64,000 nt of DNA from positions 1 to 64,000 of the forward strand of contig NZ_JAOARI010000036.1 of the NCBI RefSeq assembly GCF_025210605.1, read 5' to 3'. Positions 36,097-45,909 of this stretch are shown here, piece after piece; positions within the stretch are counted from its first letter, which is position 1, and each line of letters begins with the position of its first letter. This stretch comes from Halodesulfovibrio sp. GTDB lineage: Bacteria; Desulfobacterota; Desulfovibrionia; Desulfovibrionales; Desulfovibrionaceae. The notes under the pieces are model-generated. The model was not told the origin of the DNA and did no database searches. It saw only the letters and a program-made list of their open reading frames with translations. The position numbers and the translations under genes are program-made.

Positions 36097-39000
36097 TTAA
36101 CGCAAAGAAGGCAATAAATCCACAGCCCTGAACGGAATCAAAAGCGCATCTTTGAGTATTGAGAACACACCACCACCAATTTTACCAAAGGTACGTGGAA
36201 CAACACTCAAGCCATCCACTGTAATCTGAGGGTTATCCCAACTTCCGGTAATCGTGACAGGTACAGTAGGAATACGTGCATAGGTAACACTCACCTTGTA
36301 GTCAATATTTCGATTCGGCAGATCAATTTTTCCACCGCCGCGCATATCAACAAATGGAGAAGTTACAGCAAAATTATTGCTACTCATAATCCCCTGTCGG
36401 ATATTTCCATCGCTGACAGCAGATCTGAATGTTGTTTTATCAATTTCACCTTGTCTGTTTTTACTAAAGCCAAAGAAACCGTCTCTGATAGCTACACCCC
36501 ATATTCCATCAAGATTAGCTAGAATATCATGGCTGGAGCCAAGGTTTCCGCGAACTTCCAAATACCCTGTTGCTGTACCGCCAAGATAATCCTGTCCAGC
36601 TGCTCCTTTAGACGCAAGAGCAAGGTCTACACCATTAATGTTCGCTACAAGGCGACTTTCCAGCCTGTTTTTCAAGACACCTGAAAACTCGCCGGAGAAC
36701 GTTCCTCTATACATTTGCGCTTCCAGCGGACCTATCTGAACTTGTCCACCGCTAATCGTCACTGGCGTAACAAGCCGCTGCAATTCAATAGGCTCAAAGC
36801 GCAAGTTATTGACTTTAAGACTTCCTTTAACATCAACGTCTCTCAGCCATGCAAGATCCCAAGGTTTTTTATTAAAAATTTTAGCGCGATAATTAATGTT
36901 ATCAGGTGGGAAATAGCGTTTGAGCATAACATCACCGAGTGCAACATCTGCTCGCACTGTCGGTATGTCATTGTTCAGATTGACTAAAAGAGATCCTTGG
37001 AGCGTAGAATTATCTATCGTTCCGACAACATTATACAAAGCATAGCGCCCGTCACGAAAATCAAACTCACCGCGCAACGTTGCCCGACCAAAGACTGTAG
37101 GGTCGCGCGGCTGCCAGCGTAGTAAATTCATGATACGCAGTGTCGGGCGTAAATCGATGCCGGTTCCGACGAATCTTCCTCGAAATTCCGGTGCACTAAC
37201 AAATTTTTTGACATCTCCGCTAACAGAGACGCGCTGATTTTGAAACGCAAACACACCATCGCGAATAGATACGTCTTCCGTTTCCAGATTATACGTTGCC
37301 TTACTTACTAGCCGTGCAGAAAGAGGTATTACCTGCGCCCGTGAAGTTACATTACCGTACCAAGTTGTATCCAAATCAATGTCAGTACCACGAACAGGCA
37401 GCACCCGTTCTGCGCTCATGATAATTGGACCTTTTACTCTGGTAAGGTACGAGTCGTCGCCACTTTTTGTTTCAAAAAATACGGACAAATCCCAATTGTA
37501 CGGTAAGTCGTTTCCTGCTTCATCTGGCTTTTTGCTCAGGCTATTTCCTGACAAATCAATTTTAAGCTGCTTAAAAAAGTTTTGTTTAGAAACCATGTTG
37601 CCGTCAGCATCTTTTTTCGGAAGAGATTTGACATAGCCATTAGTAAAAATGGCGTTAATCTTTCCTCCAAGCCCTGCGACCAATCCATACACAGTACGAG
37701 CCTTAGCACGCACATCAACTGTGCCATCCGCAACACCGGAAATAATGGAGTCCCCTGCTAAAATCCGGCTTATATCTTGTGTCTGCACCTTGTTAAAAGT
37801 AGCCTGTAGCCGCAAATCATCTGCAATGGTCAAAAGCGCATCCACACTTCCGCCATACGCATTACCTATTTTATATGATGTTAAGGTATCCTCATTGGGA
37901 GCAGGCCAACAACGGAAGGCAAGACCACCTATGGTAAAGCCATGTGCAGTCGCTTCTTTTGCACCTATACGAATATCGTATCCAACAGAAAGCTCGGCAA
38001 GAGACTGTTCATCTTTTTTTGTTGTATCATCTGAGTCAAGTCGAAAGACAGGTGGCGCATCATTCGCCGGTTTCGGCAATACCTTTGGCGGGTTCACTCC
38101 TATCTCAGGAAAGATTTTATTTACATCAACACGGTCACCTGACGCATCGATAAAAATTACAGGCTTCGCAAAATCCTTTACGCCCCCAACACCCGCAAGC
38201 GGCATGCCCAACACAGTGGCTGTCAGCTTATCAGACCAGATATGATCTTTTGTAACTTCCAAAGAAAGTTTTCCGTCAATATTATCGAGAGCATGGTTCA
38301 AGCTCGTAGGTAAATTTTCTGTAAACCCGAACCAATATGGAAGGCTAAACCCTTTGACTTCAGCGTTGCCTACCAGCTTCCAATTTTCATTCGTCATATC
38401 TGACAAGTCACCAGAGAACGTCAGACGACCAGCGGCAACAGACGCCTTCAGCTCTTCCAAAATAAGCTTACTGGCGGGCAAATCCAAGGCCACTTTCGTT
38501 TGTATTGACGTAGGAATAGTACGCCCTTCCAGCTCGATGTCCCCTTGCCAATCTACCGTACCGAGAAAGTTCTCAGCCATAAGTGTTGCAGTAGTAAAAT
38601 CGCTCTCGCCTACAACCTTAAGCTGCCCCTTTGCAGGCAAAAAATTGCTTTCAACTGAACAAGAGAGATCAAACGCAGTCTTTGAAGAAAGGTCTACGTT
38701 TAGGAAAATATTCGAAGCAGATACAAACTCTCTACCGTTCGGAGTGGTTCGCTCAAACACGACCTTGCCACGTTGGATGGCAATACCTTGCAAATCGAAG
38801 CCGCCAGCGATTTTTCCTAGATCAAATTGCGTATCAACATTCGCAACTTCATCTTTTTTCCCGCTTGCCAAAAGGTCTTCAGAAAGAATAAGTTCTATAT
38901 CTTGAAGTGTTACATGGTCGATAAACACCTTGCCGGAAAACAGCATTGGTATATCCACGCTGGATTGGATACCACCGACCGCTAGAAACTTCTTCTGCGT

Positions 39001-39231
39001 AACCGGATCAATCACCTGTACACCTGAGGCATCAATTGCCAATGGCACAATAGATAACTCAAGATCGCCTGTAATCTTCCATTCGTATCCGGTAGCATCA
39101 GTTAATCTGCGTTCAATAAGTTCCGGAAAATTGGAAGACTGTATATACCATCCTGCATACGTTAACACACCGCCGATACACACGGTAATAAAAAGAAAAA
39201 AATAAAGTACGATACGTGTTGCTGGACGCAC
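36097..39231 (-). CDS. AsmA/YhdP-family envelope protein
   Basis: A 1044-residue protein with an N-terminal membrane anchor (about 6-30) and a very long periplasmic beta-rich region made of repeated LKVxGxL-like strands. This is the AsmA-like fold thought to bridge the envelope and move phospholipids toward the outer membrane. The N-terminus (LIERRLTDATGYEWKITGDLELSIVPLAIDASGVQV) matches AsmA. The start is GTG at 39231, six bases after GAGG; a TTG four codons earlier overlaps that Shine-Dalgarno. It forms a monocistronic unit with its own terminator. Confidence 0.85.
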   Translation of the reverse strand: MRPATRIVLYFFLFITVCIGGVLTYAGWYIQSSNFPELIERRLTDATGYEWKITGDLELSIVPLAIDASGVQVIDPVTQKKFLAVGGIQSSVDIPMLFSGKVFIDHVTLQDIELILSEDLLASGKKDEVANVDTQFDLGKIAGGFDLQGIAIQRGKVVFERTTPNGREFVSASNIFLNVDLSSKTAFDLSCSVESNFLPAKGQLKVVGESDFTTATLMAENFLGTVDWQGDIELEGRTIPTSIQTKVALDLPASKLILEELKASVAAGRLTFSGDLSDMTNENWKLVGNAEVKGFSLPYWFGFTENLPTSLNHALDNIDGKLSLEVTKDHIWSDKLTATVLGMPLAGVGGVKDFAKPVIFIDASGDRVDVNKIFPEIGVNPPKVLPKPANDAPPVFRLDSDDTTKKDEQSLAELSVGYDIRIGAKEATAHGFTIGGLAFRCWPAPNEDTLTSYKIGNAYGGSVDALLTIADDLRLQATFNKVQTQDISRILAGDSIISGVADGTVDVRAKARTVYGLVAGLGGKINAIFTNGYVKSLPKKDADGNMVSKQNFFKQLKIDLSGNSLSKKPDEAGNDLPYNWDLSVFFETKSGDDSYLTRVKGPIIMSAERVLPVRGTDIDLDTTWYGNVTSRAQVIPLSARLVSKATYNLETEDVSIRDGVFAFQNQRVSVSGDVKKFVSAPEFRGRFVGTGIDLRPTLRIMNLLRWQPRDPTVFGRATLRGEFDFRDGRYALYNVVGTIDNSTLQGSLLVNLNNDIPTVRADVALGDVMLKRYFPPDNINYRAKIFNKKPWDLAWLRDVDVKGSLKVNNLRFEPIELQRLVTPVTISGGQVQIGPLEAQMYRGTFSGEFSGVLKNRLESRLVANINGVDLALASKGAAGQDYLGGTATGYLEVRGNLGSSHDILANLDGIWGVAIRDGFFGFSKNRQGEIDKTTFRSAVSDGNIRQGIMSSNNFAVTSPFVDMRGGGKIDLPNRNIDYKVSVTYARIPTVPVTITGSWDNPQITVDGLSVVPRTFGKIGGGVFSILKDALLIPFRAVDLLPSLR

Positions 39232-39497
39232 TATAGACCTCAAAAAATTTATGGTTCAAGACTATTCAATGTGACACTCTACTATACGCAGTCAATAAAG
39301 CAAATACGTCTTGTAAAAACAGCAAAAGAAATACCTTTGCCAAATACTATAGCTAACTCACTGTAAAGCTGCTATTTACACTCTACAGTTTTCAAAAACA
39401 ACTGTACCATTGCAGTTAACCACGGTGCTATTCACCATAAATAATAATCGTCCCTGCTTATGCAACAGGGGATGCTTATCTACTGGAGTAACGTATT

Positions 39498-40457
39498 ATG
39501 AAAGCAGTCATTCTTGATGGTCAAACACTTAATCCGGGTGATAATCCGTGGACTCCAATCGAACGCATTCTTCCTGTCACACTTCACGAAAAAACTGTTA
39601 ATGAAGACATTATTGACCGCAGTAAAGATGCTGAAATCTTGCTTACAAATAAAACGCCGCTGACGCGAGAAACTCTTTTACAGCTGCCAAAACTTAAATA
39701 TATCGGAGTGCTTGCCACAGGTTATGATGTTGTTGACATTGATGCTGCCGCTGAATTGGGTATTGTAGTGACCAACACGCCGGGCTATGCCAATAACGCT
39801 GTGCCTGAGCATGTATTCGCTCTTATTTTTGAATGCTATCGACAGATAGGCTTACACTCCAAACAGGTAAAACATGGCGAATGGGGACAAAATGGTCAAT
39901 TCTGCTTCTGGAATACTCCTCAACGGGAATTAGGCGGAAAAACAATCGGAATAATCGGATTCGGTAATACTGGTAACAATGTTGCCCGTATTGCAAATGG
40001 GTTCGGTATGAATATTCTCGCCTACGCGCCCCGACCTAAGCCACTACCCAAGTACAGTAACTTCAACTATGCGGAACTAAGTGATGTTCTCGCTCAATCA
40101 GACATCGTCACCTTGCATTGCCCTCTCACAGAAGACACAAAGCATATCATCAACGAAGCGTCTTTGAAAATAATGAAGCAGGATGCAATCATCATTAACA
40201 CTGCAAGAGGTCCACTTTTAGAAGAGCAAGCTGTTGCAGATGCTCTCATTCAAGGCAAACTAGGCGGACTGGCAGTAGATGTGGTGAGTCAAGAACCGAT
40301 AGCAAGCGACCACCCTTTCCTCAGCACACCAAACACCTTCATCACCCCACACCTTGCGTGGGCAACAATTGAAGCACGTATGGCGCTTATGCAAATTGCT
40401 GCGGATAATATTAAAGCTTTCCTTGCTGGAACGCCACACAATGTTGTTACTAGCTAA
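39498..40457 (+). CDS. D-2-hydroxyacid dehydrogenase (hydroxypyruvate reductase-like)
   Basis: An NAD(P)-dependent reductase of 2-oxo acids, 319 residues. The Rossmann loop is GIIGFGNTGNNVARIA. The catalytic set Arg (NTARGPLLEE), Glu (SQEPIASDHP) and His (TPHLAW) is complete. The closest named functions are glycerate dehydrogenase/hydroxypyruvate reductase; with the glycine system in the window, a serine-glycerate role is possible but unproven. GGAG lies nine bases upstream. It forms a single transcription unit. Confidence 0.9.
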   Translation: MKAVILDGQTLNPGDNPWTPIERILPVTLHEKTVNEDIIDRSKDAEILLTNKTPLTRETLLQLPKLKYIGVLATGYDVVDIDAAAELGIVVTNTPGYANNAVPEHVFALIFECYRQIGLHSKQVKHGEWGQNGQFCFWNTPQRELGGKTIGIIGFGNTGNNVARIANGFGMNILAYAPRPKPLPKYSNFNYAELSDVLAQSDIVTLHCPLTEDTKHIINEASLKIMKQDAIIINTARGPLLEEQAVADALIQGKLGGLAVDVVSQEPIASDHPFLSTPNTFITPHLAWATIEARMALMQIAADNIKAFLAGTPHNVVTS

Positions 40458-40580
40458 CATGATAAAACATTACATTTTTCACCGAGCATATATACCCGGC
40501 AAAGATAGTACGTCTTTGACATTGCATCACTAAATAAAACGACTGCTTCCGAGAAAAGCGTACAGATATTACCTGCAAAA

Positions 40581-40615
40581 AAAGACCTGATATACATTGT
40601 ATATCAGGTCTTTTA
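40581..40615. terminator. bidirectional terminator
   Basis: GACCTGATATAC (40584-40595) pairs with GTATATCAGGTC (40599-40610), with A-runs and T-runs on either side. It serves the convergent dehydrogenase and thiC genes. Confidence 0.93.
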
Positions 40616-40627
40616 CAATCGGCGCGA

Positions 40628-41917
40628 TTAGTTAGAACACTGTGGATCTTCTTCGATCATCTTGTAAGCGCAGAACTTGCCGCACATGGCGCATTCGCGT
40701 TTATCTTTATGTTCTTCTCTACGCTTTTCAACCATCTCAGGATCAAGAGCAAGCCTTTTCATGCCGTCCCAATCGAGAGCTTTACGTGCCTTAGAAATAT
40801 CAAGTTCACGTTCTACAGCTGCTGGTCTACCCATGCAAGCTTCAGCAGCCTGAGCTGCAATACGGGATGCCATTACACCGGCATGAACATCTTCAATGCT
40901 CGGCAGGGTAAGGTGTTCCGCAGGAGTCAGGTAGCAAAGGAAGTCAACACCAGCTTTAACAGCAAGCGCACCACCGATAGCACCAGCAATGTGGTCGTAG
41001 CCAGGGCTGCTGTCGATTACAAGCGGTCCAAGCACGTACAACGGTGCACCGTGGGTAAGCTTTTTAATGCTGACAATCTGGGCTTCCACTTCGCTTAATG
41101 GAACGTGTCCCGGACCTTCAATCATGCACTGAACGCCAGCTTCGAGACCGCGTTTTGCCAACTGACCAAGTACCATAACTTCTTCCCACTGTGCTGCGTC
41201 ACCTGCATCAGTGCCAGCACCAGGACGAAGACCGTCGCCGAGGGAAAGCGTTACGTTGTACTTACGTGCAATTTCAAGAATACGGTCGTATCCGGTAAGA
41301 AGTGGGTTTTCTTTACCGTTTTTAAGCATCCAGCGCGCAAGAATGGAGCCGCCACGGGAAACAATGCCCATAACACGGCTACCATTTGTAGCAAACTCAG
41401 CACCACGCATAGTCAAACCGCAATGAACGGTCATGTAGTCTACGCCCTGCTTTGCCTGCTTTTCAATTTCTTCAAACAATTCTTCCGGCTTAATGTCCGC
41501 AGGGTCACGGTCAGAATCAAGATACTGCTGTGCAACAGCATACATTGGCACTGTGCCCAATGGGAGCTTAGTGGAAGAAATCATTTTTGTTCTGATTGCA
41601 TCAAGATCACCACCGATGGATAAATCCATCACAGTATCTGCACCGGCGTTAATGGCAGTTTGCAGCTTAACCATTTCGCAACGGAAATCGTTTTTCAACG
41701 GTGAAGTACCGATATTGGCGTTAACTTTTACAGACGCAGGTTGACCGACCAGCGTCGGAAGAACATCAGGGTGTTCAGGGTTACCAAGCAGCACCATGGT
41801 GCCATTCTCGATTCCCTGCTTGATTACATCAGCTTCCAGCCGCTCTTTTTTTACCAACTCATCAATATGTGCTTCAAACAACCCGGCAAGCGCCGTGTTC
41901 TGTGTCAAAATAGACAT
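40628..41917 (-). CDS. thiC: phosphomethylpyrimidine synthase ThiC
   Basis: A radical-SAM enzyme that rearranges aminoimidazole ribotide to the thiamine pyrimidine (HMP-P). The 429 residues are the short form without the long N-terminal domain. Visible blocks are VNANIGTS, GADTVMDLSIGGD, MTVHCGLT, MIEGPGHVPL and the C-terminal cluster loop CAMCGKFCAYK (CX2CX3C). The ATG at 41917 is eight bases from AGGAAG; a GTG three codons earlier is too close. It is probably the only thi gene here. No TPP riboswitch is visible upstream. Confidence 0.96.
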   Translation of the reverse strand: MSILTQNTALAGLFEAHIDELVKKERLEADVIKQGIENGTMVLLGNPEHPDVLPTLVGQPASVKVNANIGTSPLKNDFRCEMVKLQTAINAGADTVMDLSIGGDLDAIRTKMISSTKLPLGTVPMYAVAQQYLDSDRDPADIKPEELFEEIEKQAKQGVDYMTVHCGLTMRGAEFATNGSRVMGIVSRGGSILARWMLKNGKENPLLTGYDRILEIARKYNVTLSLGDGLRPGAGTDAGDAAQWEEVMVLGQLAKRGLEAGVQCMIEGPGHVPLSEVEAQIVSIKKLTHGAPLYVLGPLVIDSSPGYDHIAGAIGGALAVKAGVDFLCYLTPAEHLTLPSIEDVHAGVMASRIAAQAAEACMGRPAAVERELDISKARKALDWDGMKRLALDPEMVEKRREEHKDKRECAMCGKFCAYKMIEEDPQCSN

Positions 41918-42057
41918 GTTATTCACTTCCTAATGGGTACGAAGAAAGAGGTGTGGAACAAACAACAACGGTTGGCATTACAAACGAATGTTGCATAATA
42001 AGCAAGTGGCACAGACAATTTTTATGTAAAATTTTTTCCTGAGCCGCTCAATACGCA

Positions 42058-42528
42058 TTATCCCCCTATAACTTTTCGATAATTATCACGATATCTTTTC
42101 ATATCCTGCGAAGAAATCTGATTAAAGAGAACAAGCACCTCTGCAACACCCATAGAGCTAATGTTTTTCTTTCTGTACTCTTCAGCTTTTGTAACGTGCT
42201 CCTGCGTAATGTACCCTTGCGCTAAAAGGTACTCCACAAAAGTCATATACTTATAGCGTTCTTTTTCAAGATTACGCTCAGTTTCAGCTTGCCTGCTCTC
42301 CGCTAAGGAGCGTTCCAGCAGCATATACTCCTTTGTGTACTCAGCAATCTCTTCATTCAAAGACCCTATCTCCGACTCATAGGACTCTTTTCGCATCACC
42401 ATTCCATTGTTCTCTGTTTCCAGTCTGGCAAGTACGTCACGCATTTCATTGTATTTTTTAAGTAAGGTCAGGAGAATAAGAATTAAAGTAATGCTGCACG
42501 CAAGAATAATAAAATACATTGATTCCAT
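42058..42528 (-). CDS. membrane-anchored coiled-coil protein
   Basis: A 156-residue protein with one N-terminal transmembrane helix (about 5-24, MYFIILACSITLILILLTLL). A charged coiled coil (about 27-90) and a helical C-terminus (FVEYLLAQGYITQEHVTKAEEY, then VAEVLVLFNQISSQDMKRYRD) follow. I do not recognise a family. Two nearby ATGs compete for the start and neither has a good Shine-Dalgarno. It lies 140 bp upstream of thiC on the same strand. Confidence 0.6.
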   Translation of the reverse strand: MESMYFIILACSITLILILLTLLKKYNEMRDVLARLETENNGMVMRKESYESEIGSLNEEIAEYTKEYMLLERSLAESRQAETERNLEKERYKYMTFVEYLLAQGYITQEHVTKAEEYRKKNISSMGVAEVLVLFNQISSQDMKRYRDNYRKVIGG

Positions 42529-43072
42529 ACTAAATGGCTCCGTTCAAAATAACACGTATGTGTCTATAACGATACATTTCGGCTATGCCATCGCATCGTC
42601 CCCCGAAACACCGCGAATAAAGTTGTAACACAAGGCAGGCACACACAGCAGCGCAATGTGCTGTTATTTACGAGTAAATATGCGTTACTGATAGCGGCAA
42701 TGACAGTCTCCTGCAACACCGAAAACACAGGATACCATCTACCCTGAACTTTATCGGAGATTTTTCAGGTATCTTGAGTGCATCAGTCAACTTTATTTAT
42801 GCCGAAAAACAGCAAAAGTACTTTTTGCCAGCATGTATACTTTTATGTATGAAACACCCACCTAACACAAATTCACCATGCAGATAGCATGAGTCTGGTG
42901 ACAACGCCTTTATCTGCCCATGACGTTTACGCCAACGCAGCATAAGGATTCTGGGAAATTTACATTGCGAAAGCCACGTTGCTCTCTGTTAGTTAAATTT
43001 TCCGTGCCCCACCGCAACGTGCGGTTTTGTCATCACCCTCATACTAACTCTGTACTTATATAGAGAGATACT
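42529..43072. other. divergent intergenic region with palindromes
   Basis: A 544-bp region between divergent genes. It contains ACAGCA/TGCTGT (42645-42650 with 42659-42664) and a perfect palindrome, TATTTAC-GA-GTAAATA (42665-42680). A stem follows, GCAGATA/TATCTGC (42880-42886 with 42911-42917), then ACCGCA/TGCGGT (43011-43016 with 43020-43025) followed by TTTGT. There is no gene. The last two may belong to a structured 5' leader of the radical SAM gene. Confidence 0.55.
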
Positions 43073-44347
43073 ATGGCTTCTTCAAAAATCCGCCCAAAAC
43101 TTCTTGTGGCAGACAAAGACGGTAATATTTACGACCACCCCGACCTGCTTATGCTGTGCCGTCGCGGTAATGATCTTGCACAACCACGTCCTGATGAACT
43201 TATGCCGCTTCCTGAAGGCAGTGATATTTTCATGCTCCCCGGTCGCCGTGCGCTTGGTCTCGATCCAGAAGACGGCGAAGTGGAACAGATGGAAGAATAT
43301 GCAGTGGCTGCATTTGTGGCACCTGCACACACTCTTACTGCACATGCTGCCTACCAAAGTGATGACGATGCCCCAACGCTGCCGCTGTTTGCTTACGGCG
43401 CAGTAGGCTTTGCCAACGGCAAATTTTATGTAGCAGCAAAAAAAGTAGATCAGGACGTACGTCAGGTTTTCCGTGGGTTTTCCGGCAAAAAAATCAAACG
43501 GTTTGCGAATACTATTTTAGAAAACTATAAAGAAAACCGCTTGATGCAACACATTATGAATAAATGTGTTCTTAAATACTCCTGCCCTGCTGCCAAAAAC
43601 CTCGCAATCGGTCGATACGAAGCACCGCTACCTACATCCCGCACATGTAACGCCCGTTGCATCGGTTGTATTTCTTTTCAGGAAAATACATCAAAAATCT
43701 GTGCATCACCGCAAGACCGGTTGGACTTTACTCCTACAGCAGAAGAAGTATGCGGCGTAATGCGTCATCATGTTGCTAACGAAACAGAAAAGCCGATCTT
43801 TTCATTCGGTCAAGGCTGTGAAGGCGAGCCTCTCACTCAAGCCGATATGATTACAGAAGCTATTACCATGTTCCGTGGAGAAGGTGGGCGTGGAACTATC
43901 AACATGAACACCAACGCTTCGTTACCGGACAAAGTAGCACAGCTTGCAGATGCAGGGTTATCCTCTATCCGCGTAAGCCTTAACTCTGCCCGCGAAGAAG
44001 TATACAACCGTTATTATCGTCCAAACGGATACTGTTTCGCCGACGTTAAGCAGTCTATTCTGGAAGCAAAAGCACGTAACAAATGGGTTTCCCTGAATTT
44101 GCTGTACTTCCCCGGCGTAACTGATTCTGAACCGGAATTTGAAGCGCTGGTTACATTGATTAAAGATACGAAACTGGACTTCATCCAGTTGCGTAACCTT
44201 AATATTGACCCTGAAATGTATCTGGAATTGCTCAGCGACATAGACTTTGGGGCAAGTATGGGCTTCACTTTCTTTAGAAAAAGACTCAAGAAAGAATGTC
44301 CTTGGATAGATTTCGGGTACTTCAACCCATACATTGACGAAGAATAG
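43073..44347 (+). CDS. orphan radical SAM protein
   Basis: A 424-residue protein. The radical SAM cluster motif CNARCIGC (CX3CX2C, Cys 192, 196 and 199) opens a TIM-barrel-like core with FSFGQGCEGEPL, NMNTNASLPDKV and SIRVSLNSAREEVYNRYYRP. About 190 residues before the motif form a distinct N-terminal domain of unknown role, including DIFMLPGRRALGLDPEDG. Extra cysteines (165, 171) could help bind a second cluster. The substrate is unknown, and no peptide precursor or partner gene is adjacent. A terminator follows. Confidence 0.85.
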   Translation: MASSKIRPKLLVADKDGNIYDHPDLLMLCRRGNDLAQPRPDELMPLPEGSDIFMLPGRRALGLDPEDGEVEQMEEYAVAAFVAPAHTLTAHAAYQSDDDAPTLPLFAYGAVGFANGKFYVAAKKVDQDVRQVFRGFSGKKIKRFANTILENYKENRLMQHIMNKCVLKYSCPAAKNLAIGRYEAPLPTSRTCNARCIGCISFQENTSKICASPQDRLDFTPTAEEVCGVMRHHVANETEKPIFSFGQGCEGEPLTQADMITEAITMFRGEGGRGTINMNTNASLPDKVAQLADAGLSSIRVSLNSAREEVYNRYYRPNGYCFADVKQSILEAKARNKWVSLNLLYFPGVTDSEPEFEALVTLIKDTKLDFIQLRNLNIDPEMYLELLSDIDFGASMGFTFFRKRLKKECPWIDFGYFNPYIDEE

Positions 44348-44362
44348 CCCTCGAAAAACTTC

Positions 44363-44398
44363 AAGTCTGCATTCTATCTCCGAATGCAGACTTTTTAT
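44363..44398 (+). terminator. radical SAM gene terminator
   Basis: AAGTCTGCATTC (44363-44374 region) pairs with GAATGCAGACTT (44382-44393), followed by TTTATTT. An in-frame ATG of the next gene lies inside this stem and is therefore rejected as a start. Confidence 0.9.
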
Positions 44399-44413
44399 TT
44401 GCCGGAGCATACC

Positions 44414-45745
44414 ATGACAACCACCGTAGAATCTTTGAACGAACACGCGTACAAGAACGCACCAGCAAAAACGTTTATCAGCATGTCGATCCCCGTGTTG
44501 CTGTCTCTCATTGCAGAACCGCTCACCGGCTTAGTTGATACTGCGTTTGTTGCGCGGCTGGGAACTGACCCGCTGGCTGCTCTCGGAATCGGCACAATGG
44601 TTCTCACGTCAGCATTTCTTGTTTTTAACTTTCTCGGAGTCGGGACACAAACAGAGATCGCACATACTATCGGTGCGGAAAACAAAAAAGAGACAGTCAT
44701 CACAGCCAGTACTGCGCTGCTTCTCGCAACGGCTATCGGCATTGTTGCCTCATTATTACCGCTCTTTTTTCTGCCACAAATTTCTGTCTTTATGGGAGCC
44801 AAAGGTGCAGTCACAGATCTTTCTGTAGACTACATGGCATGCCGTATATTCGGAGGTCCGGCAGTCCTTTTCACTATGGCAGCATTCGGTATTTTTAGAG
44901 GGCTGCAAGACATGCGCACCCCGCTTATCGTTACAACGATAATCAACGTACTGAACGTGTTGCTGGACTGGCTTCTTATTTTTGGTATCGGTCCTTTTCC
45001 AGAAATGGGCGTCACAGGCGCAGCATTGGCAACCACTATCAGCCAGTACGTTGGCATGGCGATTACGCTTTACGCTCTTCAGAAAAAACTTGGTTTAGCA
45101 TTAACGTTCGACCTTCCGCGCTGTAAGCGACTTTTATCCATCGGATGGGATATGACCGTACGAACAGGTCTTGTTATTGCTTTTCTGCTCTACTGTACAC
45201 GTACAGCCACGCAGGCAGGCGCAATCGAAGGTGCTGCCCACCAAGGCGTACGTCAGTTCGCTGTATTCAACACACTCCTGCTTGATACATTTGCCATCAC
45301 CGGGCAAAGCCTGACAGGATTCTTCAAGGGCAAAAATGATACACCGATGATTAAGCAGGTTATCCGCCAAACATTCGGGTATAGCTTCGGAACCGGCGTA
45401 ATTACGGGTGTACTTATGATTGCAGGAGCCAGCCTGTTTGCAAAATTTCTTATTCCACCTGAGGCACATGCTGTATTCTATCCAGCATGGACGGTTACAG
45501 CGTTGTTCCAGCCTACAAACTCACTTTCGTATGCAACAGATGGCGTGCTGTGGGGAATCGGGGACTTTGCCTTTACGCGAAATGCTATGTGTATTTCATG
45601 CCTTATCGGCATTGTCTTCATCTCAGTCATAACAATGCTTAAACCATCGCAGCCACTCATGTGGATCTGGCTTGCAACTGGCGGCATGATGCTAATTCGT
45701 TCAAGCCTCGGCTGTTACCGCTGCTGGCAGCTAACTCGAGCATAA
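44414..45745 (+). CDS. MATE-family efflux transporter
   Basis: A 443-residue, 12-helix cation-coupled drug/sodium antiporter of the DinF-like branch. N-terminal SMSIPVLLSLIAEPLTGLVDTAFVARLG and the repeat-half MFRG-like block IFRGLQDMRTPLIVTTIINVLNVLLDWLLI are characteristic. The substrate is unknown. GGAG lies about seven bases before the ATG at 44414. It stands alone and converges on the catalase gene. Confidence 0.92.
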   Translation: MTTTVESLNEHAYKNAPAKTFISMSIPVLLSLIAEPLTGLVDTAFVARLGTDPLAALGIGTMVLTSAFLVFNFLGVGTQTEIAHTIGAENKKETVITASTALLLATAIGIVASLLPLFFLPQISVFMGAKGAVTDLSVDYMACRIFGGPAVLFTMAAFGIFRGLQDMRTPLIVTTIINVLNVLLDWLLIFGIGPFPEMGVTGAALATTISQYVGMAITLYALQKKLGLALTFDLPRCKRLLSIGWDMTVRTGLVIAFLLYCTRTATQAGAIEGAAHQGVRQFAVFNTLLLDTFAITGQSLTGFFKGKNDTPMIKQVIRQTFGYSFGTGVITGVLMIAGASLFAKFLIPPEAHAVFYPAWTVTALFQPTNSLSYATDGVLWGIGDFAFTRNAMCISCLIGIVFISVITMLKPSQPLMWIWLATGGMMLIRSSLGCYRCWQLTRA

Positions 45746-45812
45746 CTACGATGCATTACAGCTCACGCAAAATATTGCAGCATTTTTAAACCAAACGTAC
45801 TGACGTAAACAA

Positions 45813-45856
45813 ATTGCGGGCTACCATCTTCATGATGGCAGCCCGCATTTCCTTTT
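45813..45856. terminator. terminator between MATE and catalase genes
   Basis: TGCGGGCT (45815-45822) plus CCATC pairs with GATGG and AGCCCGCA (45840-45847), then TTTCCTTTT. It can serve both converging genes. Confidence 0.85.
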
Positions 45857-45909
45857 CAATTCTTTCACACAGTGCCTAAAGCACCCGTGTATCTTTTCAA
45901 TTAACCACG

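Noticed and set aside
41918-42057. TPP riboswitch upstream of thiC
   Set aside because: The expected conserved CUGAGA and ACCUGA-type segments are not present on the minus strand here.
44384-44413. earlier ATG for the MATE gene
   Set aside because: It lies inside the radical SAM terminator stem and has no Shine-Dalgarno.
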